A stretch of 64,000 nucleotides of DNA from Acetobacter lovaniensis (GTDB lineage Bacteria; Pseudomonadota; Alphaproteobacteria; Acetobacterales; Acetobacteraceae): positions 1-64,000 of the forward strand of contig NZ_JACHIE010000012.1 in the NCBI RefSeq assembly GCF_014207635.1, given 5' to 3'. The notes under the pieces were generated by a model. The model did not search any database. It saw only the letters and a program-made list of their open reading frames with translations, and was not told the DNA's origin. Positions 52,170-60,845 of this stretch are shown here, one piece after another. The translations under genes were made by a program, and so were the position numbers. How positions within the stretch are numbered: the first letter of the stretch is position 1; the number at the start of each line of letters is the position of its first letter.

Positions 52170-52800
52170 ACTGGTAGGCTCCCTGCGGGCCGAGGATGGG
52201 GCCAGTGCGTTTAACGCCACCAATGCGGCCATTCGGCGGGTGCTGGCCATGCTGGGAGCTACGGCTCTTGTGCAGGTAAGGGCCGTGCGCGGAACAGGGC
52301 TGGAGCCGGTGGGCATGGTGGATGTGCAACCCATGGTCCACCAGCAGGACGGGGCAGGCCGCACCACGCCGCACGGGCTGATTCACAACGTGCCCTACCT
52401 GCGCCTGCAAGGGGGCCGACGCGCGCTGATCTGTGACCCGGTGGTGGGGGATATCGGGGCCATTATTGTCTGCGGGCGGGATATTGCCAGCGTAAAAAGC
52501 ACCCGCCAGCCAGCAGCCCCCGGCTCCTACCGCCAGCATGATTATGCAGACTCCCTGTATATTGGCGGGTTTTTAAATGCTCCCCCGCAGGAATACGCCG
52601 GTTGGGTTGGGGAGGACTTTGTGCTGAATACCACAGGCCGCTTTGTGGTGAATGCCAGCCAATGCCAGATCAACTGTGCAGTACAGGTGCAGGGTGGGTT
52701 GAGTGCGCAGGGGGATGTGCAGGCCGGGCAGATCAGCCTGCAAAACCATACCCATGCAGGCGTGCAGCCCGGAGCGGGCAAAACAGGTGCCCCGCAATAA
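52144..52800 (+). CDS. Baseplate spike protein (prophage 2)
   Basis: The 218-residue orthologue of 20225-20887 starts at TTG 52144 inside the hub gene. It keeps FNATNAAIRRVLAML, VQVRAV-GTGLEPVGMVDVQ, HQQDGAGRT-PHG and the tip motif NHTHAGVQPG. A terminator follows where prophage 1 has three small extra genes and then its terminator. Confidence 0.85.
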   Translation: MPDRHLQDKLVGSLRAEDGASAFNATNAAIRRVLAMLGATALVQVRAVRGTGLEPVGMVDVQPMVHQQDGAGRTTPHGLIHNVPYLRLQGGRRALICDPVVGDIGAIIVCGRDIASVKSTRQPAAPGSYRQHDYADSLYIGGFLNAPPQEYAGWVGEDFVLNTTGRFVVNASQCQINCAVQVQGGLSAQGDVQAGQISLQNHTHAGVQPGAGKTGAPQ

Positions 52801-52840
52801 GGCGCATGTCCGTGCAACAGACACTGTTTTTTGTAACATA

Positions 52841-52864
52841 CCGCCCCAATGGGCGGTTTTTTTT
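52841..52864 (+). terminator. Intrinsic terminator before the gp25-like gene (prophage 2)
   Basis: Stem CCGCCC (52841-52846), loop CAAT and GGGCGG (52851-52856) are followed by eight T, 12 bases before the wedge ATG. Confidence 0.85.
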
Positions 52865-52875
52865 ATTGGGGCGTC

Positions 52876-53229
52876 ATGAACACGCTGCTGCTTGACCGGA
52901 CCACATGGGACCTGCTGCCCGATGCCAGCGGCAATATGGCCGTGGCATCGGGCTCTTATGCCGTATGCCAGAATGTTGCTTCTGCCATCAGGGTTTTTAT
53001 GGGTGAATGTTACTACAACACCGCAACCGGACTGCCCTACCGCCAGCATATTCTGGCTCACACGCAGGCTGCGCCTGTGTTTCGGATGCAGGCGGAACAG
53101 GCAGCCAGTGCCGTGGCCGGTGTGGCCGCCGCCCGGTGTGTGCTGACCGGCATTGCCGCCAACCGCCAGTTATCTGGCTATGTTCTTGTATCCACCACTT
53201 CGGGAGATGTGCAGCATGTCGGGTTCTAA
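52876..53229 (+). CDS. Baseplate wedge protein, gp25/gpW-like (prophage 2)
   Basis: The 117-residue orthologue of 21683-22036 has equal length and shares MNTLLLDRTTWDLLPDASGN, VFMGECYYNT and R-LSGY. It overlaps the J-like gene by 14 bases. Confidence 0.8.
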   Translation: MNTLLLDRTTWDLLPDASGNMAVASGSYAVCQNVASAIRVFMGECYYNTATGLPYRQHILAHTQAAPVFRMQAEQAASAVAGVAAARCVLTGIAANRQLSGYVLVSTTSGDVQHVGF

Positions 53230-54442
53230 CACCGTGGGGACCACCGCCGTACCCGCCCCAACCATGACCGATGCGGGGTTTGTGGCTCCGGCAGAAAGCG
53301 ATATTCTGGTCGGTATTCTTGATGATATGAACGCAGCTTTTGGCAATGTGCTCAATACCGACCTGTCCACCCCGCAGGGCCAGCTTGCCATGTCCCTTAC
53401 CGCCATTGTGGGCGATGCGTATGACCAGATGCTTGCCCTGTTCAATGGTGTGGACCCCGCGCGGGCAGCAGGGCGTATGCAGGACGCCATTGGCAACCTG
53501 TATTTCATGACCCGCAAACCCGCCACGGCTACGGTGGTCACCTGCCAGTGCTCGGGTGCGGCAGGTACTGTTGTGCCACAGGGGACACTGGTGCAGGACG
53601 GGAGTGGTAACACCTATGCAGCCGATGGCGCCATAACGCTGGATGCCACGGGGTATGGGGTGGGCACGTTTTCGTGCACGGTTACGGGGGCGGTGGAATG
53701 CCCGCCGCTGAGCCTGGGCGTGTACCAGTCTGTTGTGGGGCTGACCAGTGTGAGCAACGCCGCGGCAGGGGTAGCCGGGCAGGCGGTGGAAGGGCGGCAG
53801 GCGTTTGAACTGCGCCGCCAGCAGACCGTAGCACGCAATGCCATGGGGCCGCTGGATGCGCTGGCGGGGGAGGTATTGTCCACCCCCGGTGTGACCGATG
53901 CCTATGTGAGCGAGAACAGCACGGCAAACCCTGTGACCACAGGCGGGGTAACGCTGCCCCCGCACAGCCTGTATGTGTGTGTCAATGGCGGGCTGGATAC
54001 GGATGTGGCTCTGGCCATCATGCGTAAAAAAACACCCGGCTGCGCAAGTGTGGGCACAAGCAGTGTGGTTGTGACGGACCCCAATGCAGCCTATGCCAAA
54101 CATCCACAATATACCGTGCAGTTTACCCGCGCGCAGGCAACACCTGTTTATGTGGCGGTGGTGCTGGCGGGTGGGGTTGCTGTACCGTCTACGGCGGTGG
54201 CGGATGTGCAGGCCGCTCTTGTGGCGGGGTTTGAAGGGGCCACGGGCACGCAGCGTGTGCCCATTGGTGGCACGGTTTACGCCAGCAATTTTTATTCCAG
54301 CGTTAGCGAGGTGGGGGACTGGGTTAAAATTGTCGGCATAACCGTGGGTCTTGCCGCCCAGCCAGCCGCCTCCACCGTGCAGGTCAATATTGATCAGATC
54401 CCTGTTGTTTCAGCCGCAACAATTACTGTGCAGGTGCTCTGA
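53216..54442 (+). CDS. Baseplate wedge protein, gpJ-like (prophage 2)
   Basis: The 408-residue orthologue of 22023-23237 starts MSGSNTVGTTAVPAP at ATG 53216. It keeps GFVAPAESDILVGILDDMN, LTAIVGDAYDQMLALFNGVD, GRMQDAIGNLYF and NAAAGVAGQAVEGRQAFELR. A single-base overlap leads to the DUF2612 gene. Confidence 0.88.
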   Translation: MSGSNTVGTTAVPAPTMTDAGFVAPAESDILVGILDDMNAAFGNVLNTDLSTPQGQLAMSLTAIVGDAYDQMLALFNGVDPARAAGRMQDAIGNLYFMTRKPATATVVTCQCSGAAGTVVPQGTLVQDGSGNTYAADGAITLDATGYGVGTFSCTVTGAVECPPLSLGVYQSVVGLTSVSNAAAGVAGQAVEGRQAFELRRQQTVARNAMGPLDALAGEVLSTPGVTDAYVSENSTANPVTTGGVTLPPHSLYVCVNGGLDTDVALAIMRKKTPGCASVGTSSVVVTDPNAAYAKHPQYTVQFTRAQATPVYVAVVLAGGVAVPSTAVADVQAALVAGFEGATGTQRVPIGGTVYASNFYSSVSEVGDWVKIVGITVGLAAQPAASTVQVNIDQIPVVSAATITVQVL

Positions 54443-55014
54443 TGGAGGGCGTGCAGCAGACTTTTTTATCCCAGTATGCCAATGCGCCGCGTATGCAGGC
54501 ACTGGTTGCAGGCTGGAACCAGATGCTCGACCCCGCAGCCCTGATTGACCAGTGGTACAGTCAGGTCTGGAACCTGCACACCGCACAGGGGTACGGGCTG
54601 GACGTATGGGGCCGCATTGTCGGGGTTTCCCGCGTGTTAAGCCTTTCTGCCCAGTCTTACCTCGGGTTTTATGAAGCCTCGGACCTGACGGAGGAAGGGT
54701 TTGCCAATGCACCATGGTACCGGGGGGTGGAGGCAACAAGCAATTACCGTCTGTCTGACGATGGTTACCGCCAGTTGATATACGCCCGTGCGCTGGCCAA
54801 TATTTCCGGCGGGTCGGTGTTCGAGATCAACCAGATTCTGACAACGCTTTTTGCCGGGCAGGGCGACGCCTATGTGCGCGACAATAACGACATGAGCATG
54901 ACCTACGTGTTCAGCTTTGTGCCGACTGCCGTGCAGGTCAGCATCATCCAGAACAGTGGCGTGTTGCCCCGGCCTGCGGGTGTTTCCGTATCCTACCAGA
55001 TTCAGAGCAATTGA
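54442..55014 (+). CDS. Tail protein, DUF2612 (prophage 2)
   Basis: The 190-residue orthologue of 23237-23809 is equal in length, with WNQMLDPAALIDQWYSQVWN, GYGLDVWGRIVGVSRVL and YRQLIYARALANISGG. The last 60 bases are almost identical at DNA level to prophage 1. Confidence 0.85.
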   Translation: MEGVQQTFLSQYANAPRMQALVAGWNQMLDPAALIDQWYSQVWNLHTAQGYGLDVWGRIVGVSRVLSLSAQSYLGFYEASDLTEEGFANAPWYRGVEATSNYRLSDDGYRQLIYARALANISGGSVFEINQILTTLFAGQGDAYVRDNNDMSMTYVFSFVPTAVQVSIIQNSGVLPRPAGVSVSYQIQSN

Positions 55015-55016
55015 TC

Positions 55017-55961
55017 ATGAAAAGCACAGATGACCGCAAGCTGTTTGGCACACCCATAGGGGCGGCAGCCGTTGCGGGCAATATTGCGGTTATTCCGCAA
55101 ACACAGGCTACGGCGGGCGATGGCACGGCCTCGGTCGCACTTGGCTTCCCGCCTGAGACGTTTATTGCCCGCGCGGCCGGGGGCGAACCACCCCGTGGGC
55201 AGGATATGAACGGCCTGCTCAACCTGCTCTCCAGCGCCATGCAGGTGGTGCAGGCAGGCTGGGTCGGGGCGTTTGATGCAGGCTTTGCCCAGTCCATCGG
55301 GGGGTACCCCGCCGGGGCCATTGTGGCGGGGGTCGTGCCCGGCGCATTCTGGGTCAGCACGGCGGAGGCCAATGTTTCCACCCCCGGCGCAACGGGTGCG
55401 CCGTGGCAGTCCCTGTTTAACGGGCTGGCCACGCAGGCTGCCCTGACCTCCGAGGCGCAGCAGCGTGGCAGTGCCGACCAGATGCTGAATGGGGCGATCA
55501 CGGGTGAAGCCGCCGCGCGCGTTGCGGCGCAGTATGTTCCGTCTGTTCCGGGAACAGGCCAGACACGCATTACGTCCCTTGTGGAAAATTCGGACGGGCG
55601 CGCGGTGTTCGGAGATGGGACAAATAGCCCCATTATGGCGAACCTTGCCGATCTGCCCATGTCTGATCCTACCCTGAAGGTTCAGGCGTTTACGGCATAT
55701 GTCAAGTTTTCATCAGGGACGACCAGCATAACATTTCCCAAGGCTTTTAAGCCGGGAACGGTACCAACTGTCATGATCGCATCAACACAGGAACAGTCTC
55801 AGAAATGGTCTTTCCTTGGTATTCTCATACTGCCTGACGGAACTCTGGCTGTCAGTAATACGGGGCTCAGTATTTACGGGGTGGGCTGGGGTGGCGGCAG
55901 TAATCTTGTCGATCTGCTGGAAAACAATTTTATTCCTGTCATAGCGGTGGGGGAATTCTGA
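55017..55961 (+). CDS. Tail fibre / receptor-binding protein (prophage 2)
   Basis: The 314-residue protein shares its first ~85 residues almost exactly with 23812-24825, then diverges, apart from the short LVENSDGRAVFGDGTNSP segment. The C-terminal part (FTAYVKFSSGTTSITFPKAF onward) is unrelated. It starts at ATG 55017; TTG 55011 is less likely. It is probably the host-range determinant of this element. Confidence 0.85.
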   Translation: MKSTDDRKLFGTPIGAAAVAGNIAVIPQTQATAGDGTASVALGFPPETFIARAAGGEPPRGQDMNGLLNLLSSAMQVVQAGWVGAFDAGFAQSIGGYPAGAIVAGVVPGAFWVSTAEANVSTPGATGAPWQSLFNGLATQAALTSEAQQRGSADQMLNGAITGEAAARVAAQYVPSVPGTGQTRITSLVENSDGRAVFGDGTNSPIMANLADLPMSDPTLKVQAFTAYVKFSSGTTSITFPKAFKPGTVPTVMIASTQEQSQKWSFLGILILPDGTLAVSNTGLSIYGVGWGGGSNLVDLLENNFIPVIAVGEF

Positions 55962-56404
55962 TGAGCGTTCTTGATGATCTGAAAGCGGCTTATCCGGCAC
56001 GCTATTATGCAGATTTTGAGTCTCCGTGCGGCTGGTACGACATGTGGGCCTATTCCTCCACAGATGGTCTGCCCGCGGCCAGCGCCCTGTTTGCCTTGAC
56101 GGCGGAGCAGTGGGCGGCAAAGGGTGGCAATACCGGCACAACAAGCATGTATGTAGAGAATGGCAGACTGGTCGATTATACGCCGCCTGTTGTTGTCGTG
56201 CCGCTGAAAACACAGGCGGCCTCGGCAATGGTGTGGATACAGCAGCAGGCCAATCTGGCCTCTGCCATGGGGCAGGTCTTTACGGCGGATATGAAGGCGT
56301 ATGTAACGGCAATCGCCGCCATAGCCAGCGGCGCGGATACCACCAGTACGGCATTACCCGCCCAGCCTGCGGATGTGATGGCGGCCAGCAGCCCTGCGTC
56401 CTGA
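55961..56404 (+). CDS. Tail fibre assembly chaperone (prophage 2)
   Basis: The 147-residue protein has the conserved N-terminus (DLKAAYPARYYA), a short variable part and the near-identical C-terminal part (PLKTQAASAMVWIQQQANLA) of 24825-25475. It is 69 residues shorter because of the variable middle. The overlap with the fibre stop is the same. Confidence 0.75.
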   Translation: MSVLDDLKAAYPARYYADFESPCGWYDMWAYSSTDGLPAASALFALTAEQWAAKGGNTGTTSMYVENGRLVDYTPPVVVVPLKTQAASAMVWIQQQANLASAMGQVFTADMKAYVTAIAAIASGADTTSTALPAQPADVMAASSPAS

Positions 56405-56431
56405 GCCGAGCCAGAGCACCCCGCAGACCCG

Positions 56432-56454
56432 CCGCCCTTTGAGGCGGTTTTTTT
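56432..56454 (+). terminator. Intrinsic terminator after the fibre genes (prophage 2)
   Basis: Stem CCGCC (56432-56436), loop CTTTGA and GGCGG (56443-56447) are followed by seven T. Confidence 0.8.
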
Positions 56455-56471
56455 ATGTCCGGATGGAACAG

Positions 56472-56939
56472 ATGACTGAAACACAGTGCGCAGGACCCTG
56501 CGCGGCTGATGATGACCTGCGCGTAATCGTGGACAGCCACGCCCGCCGCCTTGATGGGCTGGAGGACGATGTGGATACACTCAAGTCCGGCCAGAGCGCC
56601 ATGATGGAGCGGCTGATTTCCATCGAAGCGCAGGGGCAGGAGCGCGAACGCAACCGGGCGGCTCAGGCGCAGGACATGCGCAATGCCCTGACCAGCCTGA
56701 CCCAGCAACTGGCAGAGCAGACCGGTGCGCAGAAACGGCAGAACCAGCTGGCCGAGGACAGCCTGCACAGGTGGAGAAAACTTGCGGTTATAGCGGGTCT
56801 TTTGTGTACGGTTGGCGCAGCCGTGGGGTCCACGCTGCTCTCCGATCAGGAAGTGGCCAGCACCATATGGGTGCACTGGCTGCACCTGCGCGAGCCGTGG
56901 GACATGCCGGTGCAGGGGGCATCCCATGCCGGGCCTTGA
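56472..56939 (+). CDS. Coiled-coil membrane protein of the lysis module (prophage 2)
   Basis: The 155-residue orthologue of 25542-26021 starts MTETQCAGPCAADDDLRVIV. The first third is nearly identical at DNA level. The coiled coil is followed by one membrane helix (LAVIAGLLCTVGAAVGSTLL). It overlaps the endolysin by 14 bases. XhlA-like holin function is inferred. Confidence 0.7.
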   Translation: MTETQCAGPCAADDDLRVIVDSHARRLDGLEDDVDTLKSGQSAMMERLISIEAQGQERERNRAAQAQDMRNALTSLTQQLAEQTGAQKRQNQLAEDSLHRWRKLAVIAGLLCTVGAAVGSTLLSDQEVASTIWVHWLHLREPWDMPVQGASHAGP

Positions 56940-57405
56940 TCTGGCACAGTTCAAGGCGCTGCTGGTAAGCCCGGTGCTGGGGCAACTGGAACTGGGGGGG
57001 AATGCGGCAGTCAACCTGCTGACCGGCACGGCGCTGGTGGAGAGCGGGCTTGTATGGCTCAGGCAGAATGGTGGCGGTCCCGCTCTGGGCCTGTGGCAGA
57101 TGGAGCCCGCAACACATGATGACATATGGCGGAATTTTTTGCGCTTCCGCCCTGACCTGACCAGCGCCCTGCGGCAGGTGGGGGGAGCCGGAGCAGGTGT
57201 GGGCAGTGCAGAACTGCTGGTGAGCAATCTGGCCTATGCCTGTGCCATGGCGCGTATTGCCTATGTGCGTGCCCCCGCCCAACTGCCTGTGGCAACGGAT
57301 TCCGCAGGGTTAAGCGCGTATCATAAACAATTTTATAATACGCTGCTGGGTGCTGCGGATGCACAGCAGAATGCGGCCCTGTTTGCCCGCGCTATTGGCG
57401 CCTGA
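56926..57405 (+). CDS. Lysozyme-like endolysin (putative)
   Basis: The 159-residue protein has TGTALVESGLVWLRQNGGGP, with a probable catalytic Glu in ALVESGL, and ALGLWQMEPATHDDIWRNFL, a lysozyme/transglycosylase-like core. There is no signal peptide. It replaces the SleB-type enzyme of prophage 1. It is the last gene of the element; its holin is at the other end (32614). Confidence 0.7.
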   Translation: MPGLDLAQFKALLVSPVLGQLELGGNAAVNLLTGTALVESGLVWLRQNGGGPALGLWQMEPATHDDIWRNFLRFRPDLTSALRQVGGAGAGVGSAELLVSNLAYACAMARIAYVRAPAQLPVATDSAGLSAYHKQFYNTLLGAADAQQNAALFARAIGA

Positions 57406-57638
57406 AAAAACTGCTCCGCACAGCCGCATGCACAGCAGATGGCCCTGTACAGCCCGGTATGGGGCATGGTTCCATACCGGGCTGGGGCGTGGAGCCAGCA
57501 GCGGTGTCTGCCCGTGCTGAATCGGCAGGTTGAAAAAGGGGAGGATGGAAGAGGAGGAAAAAGAGACTGCGGGGTCAAGCGGAATAAGAGAAAATAATAA
57601 TAAGTTCACAAAAAAACAGTTATTTTTCATGTTGTTGT
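57406..57638. other. Right junction of prophage 2 with host sequence
   Basis: There is no gene. It contains the perfect inverted repeat at 57451-57483, a purine-rich stretch (about 57530-57600) and an AT-rich end before the GGDEF-EAL gene. The right attachment site of prophage 2 should be here, but no convincing direct repeat with 32281-32613 was found. Confidence 0.5.
57451..57483. repeat. Perfect 12-bp inverted repeat
   Basis: AGCCCGGTATGG (57451-57462) pairs with CCATACCGGGCT (57472-57483) around a 9-base loop. No T run follows on either strand, so a protein-binding or recombination site is as likely as a terminator. Confidence 0.7.
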
Positions 57639-59855
57639 ATGGGTCACCAGTTGTTAAGAATTTTCCGTCCTGACCTTGCGGGCTGGATTGAGGCAAAAAA
57701 CATGACCTTGCGCTTATTGGAGGTGGACGTGCCCGCGTATTCCAACCAGCGCCCGATGCGCGATATTGCCAGCAGGGTGGAGCCCGTTCGCGCGACGGAG
57801 GCGGGATCGCACGTTCTGGCCATTTTTCAGGACAATGCCGAACTGGCGGGTATTCCCGTTGTCAATGAATGCAACCAGCCCATAGGCATTGTGCAGCGGC
57901 GGGACTTTTTTTTGCGTCTGGGCCAGCGCTTTGGGTACGAGGTGTACGCCAACCGCCCGATCTCCCTGCTTATGGAATGTGAACCCATACTGGTGGATGT
58001 GCATGAAAAAGTGGCCGACTTTGTTGCTACAATCCTGAATATCCGTTCACTCAACCAGATCAACGAATTCATCATAACCGAATGTGGCCAGTATTACGGG
58101 CTGGGTTCTGCACTCAGTCTTACGCGTTCCCTGCACGCACAGGCCATGGATACCATTAACGAGCTCAACAGGATTGCGGGCGAACTCCGGCAGGCCAACA
58201 AAACCATCATGCGCGATAAATCCTTTATTTCCGGTATAGTGGACAATATTCCCACCGCCATTCAGGTGCGGGATATCAGAACGGGTGACATCATTGTGCA
58301 TAACAAGGCGGCGCAGGAATACGGCCTGCAAACCGCCGCCTCCTACGCGGGCATGCTCCTTGACGCCCCCCTGCAACTGGACGGCGAACTGGCAGAAGAC
58401 CCGTTTTTGTACCAGCAGCCCAAAGCGGTGGAGGAAACACTGGTGGACCGCGAAGGCCGTGCGCGCGTGGTCTCCCGCCATGACCTGCTGATTGCGGATG
58501 ATGACGGCAACATGCGCTGGAAGCTCTGCGTGGCTGACGATATTACCGAATACCGTGACGCCCAGCGCAGGATTGAGCGTCTTGCCCATTACGACAGCCT
58601 GACCGGCCTGCCCAACCGCTATTATCTGGGTATCCGTCTGAGCGAACTGTCGCAGGACCTGAACAACCCGTTCGTGCTGCTTTACATAGACCTCGACTAC
58701 TTCAAATCCATCAACGACATGTATGGCCATAGCGGGGGGGATGAACTGCTGATCGCCGCTGCAAACCGGCTGAAGGCCTGCTGCCGCGAGGAGGATTTTG
58801 TTGCCCGTCTGGGGGGCGATGAGTTTGCGGTGATCTGGCAGCACTGCGGCCCGCTGGACGAGATTGAATCCCGGCTGGAGGAACTGGTGGCAAGCCTTGG
58901 TCGCCCCTACACCATTCAGGGGGCGGAGGCCAAGTCCGGGGCCAGTATCGGGGCTGCGGGTTTTCCGCTTCAGGCGGGGGATGTCACCACCTTGCTGCAA
59001 TATGCGGATATGGCGCTCTACCGCGCCAAGGCTCTGGGCCGCTGCCAGCACAAGCTGTTTGATACAGCGCTGAGTTACGAAATTCTGGAACGGACCGAAC
59101 TTGTTGCCGCCCTGCACCGGCTGGTGGCGGGTGAGGGGCTGTTACTGCACTACCAGCCCATTTACGGCATTCACGCGCGCAAGGTGCAGTCCTACGAGGC
59201 GCTGGCCCGCTGGAACCACCCCGAACGCGGGATGATCCCGCCAGATGTGTTCATCCGTCTGGCGGAGGAAACGGGGCTGATCCACCAGTTGGGCGAGCGG
59301 ATCCTGCATCTGGCCTGTAGCGAGGCGCTGAACTGGCCGGAGCAGATCAATGTCTCGGTCAATGTTTCGCCCCTTCAGCTAAAAAACAGGAAATTCCCTG
59401 AAATCGTCAAAAATGTTCTGGATAAAACCGGCCTGAACGGTACCCGCCTTGAGGTGGAAATAACCGAAAGCGTGCTGATGGATGAATACGAGCATAAAAA
59501 CGTTATTCTGAACGAACTCAAGGCACTTGGTTGCAGGATCAGTATGGATGATTTTGGAACAGGTTATTCTTCACTCAGCTATTTGTGGAAGTTCTCGTTC
59601 GACAAGATCAAAATTGACCGCAGCTTCATTCAGGCCCTGCCAGACCCCACCGCCAGGGAAATCATACAGGCCATTCTGGGCATTGCCAGCATTCGCGCCA
59701 TGACAGTTACGGTAGAAGGGGTGGAAACCGCAGACCAGTTGCGCATGGTCAGCACCATGGGCTGTACGGAGGCGCAGGGCTACTATCTTGGCCGTCCGCA
59801 GCAGCATGTCCTTTCCGCCACACGGGATATGGAAACGGCTCTGGTGTGGGAGTAA
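57639..59855 (+). CDS. CBS-PAS-GGDEF-EAL cyclic-di-GMP protein
   Basis: The 738-residue cytoplasmic protein has an N-terminal CBS-like pair (about 35-160: GIPVVNECNQPIGIVQRRDF), a PAS domain (about 195-305), a GGDEF domain with intact RLGGDEFAV (392-396) and an RxxD inhibitory site (REED, 383-386), and an EAL domain with YEALARW (520-522), EITES and DDFGTGYSS (637-645). Both synthase and phosphodiesterase residues look complete. In acetic acid bacteria such proteins control cellulose synthesis. The start has no clear ribosome site; ATG 57702 is an alternative. Confidence 0.92.
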   Translation: MGHQLLRIFRPDLAGWIEAKNMTLRLLEVDVPAYSNQRPMRDIASRVEPVRATEAGSHVLAIFQDNAELAGIPVVNECNQPIGIVQRRDFFLRLGQRFGYEVYANRPISLLMECEPILVDVHEKVADFVATILNIRSLNQINEFIITECGQYYGLGSALSLTRSLHAQAMDTINELNRIAGELRQANKTIMRDKSFISGIVDNIPTAIQVRDIRTGDIIVHNKAAQEYGLQTAASYAGMLLDAPLQLDGELAEDPFLYQQPKAVEETLVDREGRARVVSRHDLLIADDDGNMRWKLCVADDITEYRDAQRRIERLAHYDSLTGLPNRYYLGIRLSELSQDLNNPFVLLYIDLDYFKSINDMYGHSGGDELLIAAANRLKACCREEDFVARLGGDEFAVIWQHCGPLDEIESRLEELVASLGRPYTIQGAEAKSGASIGAAGFPLQAGDVTTLLQYADMALYRAKALGRCQHKLFDTALSYEILERTELVAALHRLVAGEGLLLHYQPIYGIHARKVQSYEALARWNHPERGMIPPDVFIRLAEETGLIHQLGERILHLACSEALNWPEQINVSVNVSPLQLKNRKFPEIVKNVLDKTGLNGTRLEVEITESVLMDEYEHKNVILNELKALGCRISMDDFGTGYSSLSYLWKFSFDKIKIDRSFIQALPDPTAREIIQAILGIASIRAMTVTVEGVETADQLRMVSTMGCTEAQGYYLGRPQQHVLSATRDMETALVWE

Positions 59856-59918
59856 CCCGGACCGCCCCTCAGCCATGCCAGACCGCCCCAGAGGCAGGCC
59901 CATGCGCCCATTTTTCCA

Positions 59919-60845
59919 TCATGTGTTCATGAGTGCCTGCTCCCATGGCGGGATGGGCGTGTAGCACTGGCTCAGGTAATCAATCATGGCGCGGATTTTA
60001 AGGGACATGCTGATACCCGGTGCGTAAACCGCGTGCAGGTCCGGCCCCGGTACGGGGGGCAGGTCGAGCGTGAGCGCGCGCAGGCGGCCTGTGCGGAGTT
60101 CCTCGCTCACCACAAAAACCGGCTGGTACACAATGCCTTCACCCGCCAGTGCCGCTTCACGCAGGACATCGCCATTATTGGCGCTGAGCGGGCCGGAAAC
60201 AGGCACCGTTTTTTCCCCCTTTTCCCCAAAGCTCCAGCGGCTGGCGCTGTTGGTGCCGCTCAGCGTGTAGCCAAGGCACTGGTGCTGGCTGAGCTCCTCT
60301 ACACGGCTGGGGGTGCCCGCACGCTCCAGATATGCAGGGGCTGCGCACACTACCATGCGAATGGTGGCCAGCCTGCGGCTGCGCAGGGTGCTGGACGGCA
60401 TTTTGCGTATGCGCAGGGTCAGGTCCCAGCCTTCGTCTATCAGGTCCACGGTGCGGTCGTTCAGCCCCAGTTCAACACTGACATGCGGGTGCAGGCGGTT
60501 GAACTCGGGCAGGTAGGGTGCGACGTAGCGTATGGCAAAGGAGACAGGCGCATTCAGCCGCAGGTGGCCGCGGGCTTCGCGCCGCTGCTCGCTGACGGCA
60601 AGCTCCATGTCCTCCATGTCAGCCAGAATACGCTGGCTACCTTCCAGAAACAGGCGTCCTGCCTCGGTGAGCGAGAGGTGGCGTGTGCTGCGGCGGAACA
60701 GGGTTACACCCAGCCGGTCTTCCAGCGTGGTGACATGCTTGGTCACCATGGTGGGGGAGAGGGCAAGTGCCCGCGCCGCCGCACTAAAGCTGCCAAGCTG
60801 CACCACCTTAACGAAAACCTGCATACTGGTAAAACGGTCAAGCAT
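59919..60845 (-). CDS. LysR-family transcriptional regulator
   Basis: The 308-residue protein starts MLDRFTSMQVFVKVVQLGSF with a typical winged HTH (SFSAAARALALSPTMVTKHV, LEDRLGVTLFRRSTR) and a substrate-binding domain (GHLRLNAPVSFAIRYVAPYL, PDLHAVYAPG). It resembles the DmlR/YafC-type subgroup. The start at 60845 fits the family; an upstream extension does not. The ligand and target are unknown. It converges with the GGDEF-EAL gene. Confidence 0.92.
   Translation of the reverse strand: MLDRFTSMQVFVKVVQLGSFSAAARALALSPTMVTKHVTTLEDRLGVTLFRRSTRHLSLTEAGRLFLEGSQRILADMEDMELAVSEQRREARGHLRLNAPVSFAIRYVAPYLPEFNRLHPHVSVELGLNDRTVDLIDEGWDLTLRIRKMPSSTLRSRRLATIRMVVCAAPAYLERAGTPSRVEELSQHQCLGYTLSGTNSASRWSFGEKGEKTVPVSGPLSANNGDVLREAALAGEGIVYQPVFVVSEELRTGRLRALTLDLPPVPGPDLHAVYAPGISMSLKIRAMIDYLSQCYTPIPPWEQALMNT

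Larger units (their letters stand above)
32487..57405. mobile_element. Prophage 2 (complete span, approximate ends)
   Basis: The element runs from a split lysis module, through a CI-like repressor and early genes, to a full set of late genes ending in an endolysin. Joining right end to left end recreates the lysis gene order of prophage 1, which fixes the ends to within a few hundred bases. No integrase or excisionase gene is seen. It lacks the MuF and gp10-like genes found in prophage 1. Confidence 0.8.

Noticed and set aside
32340-57620. AAAAAACAGT as att core of prophage 2
   Set aside because: A 10-base A-rich match found by eye is likely by chance and is not supported by flanking similarity.
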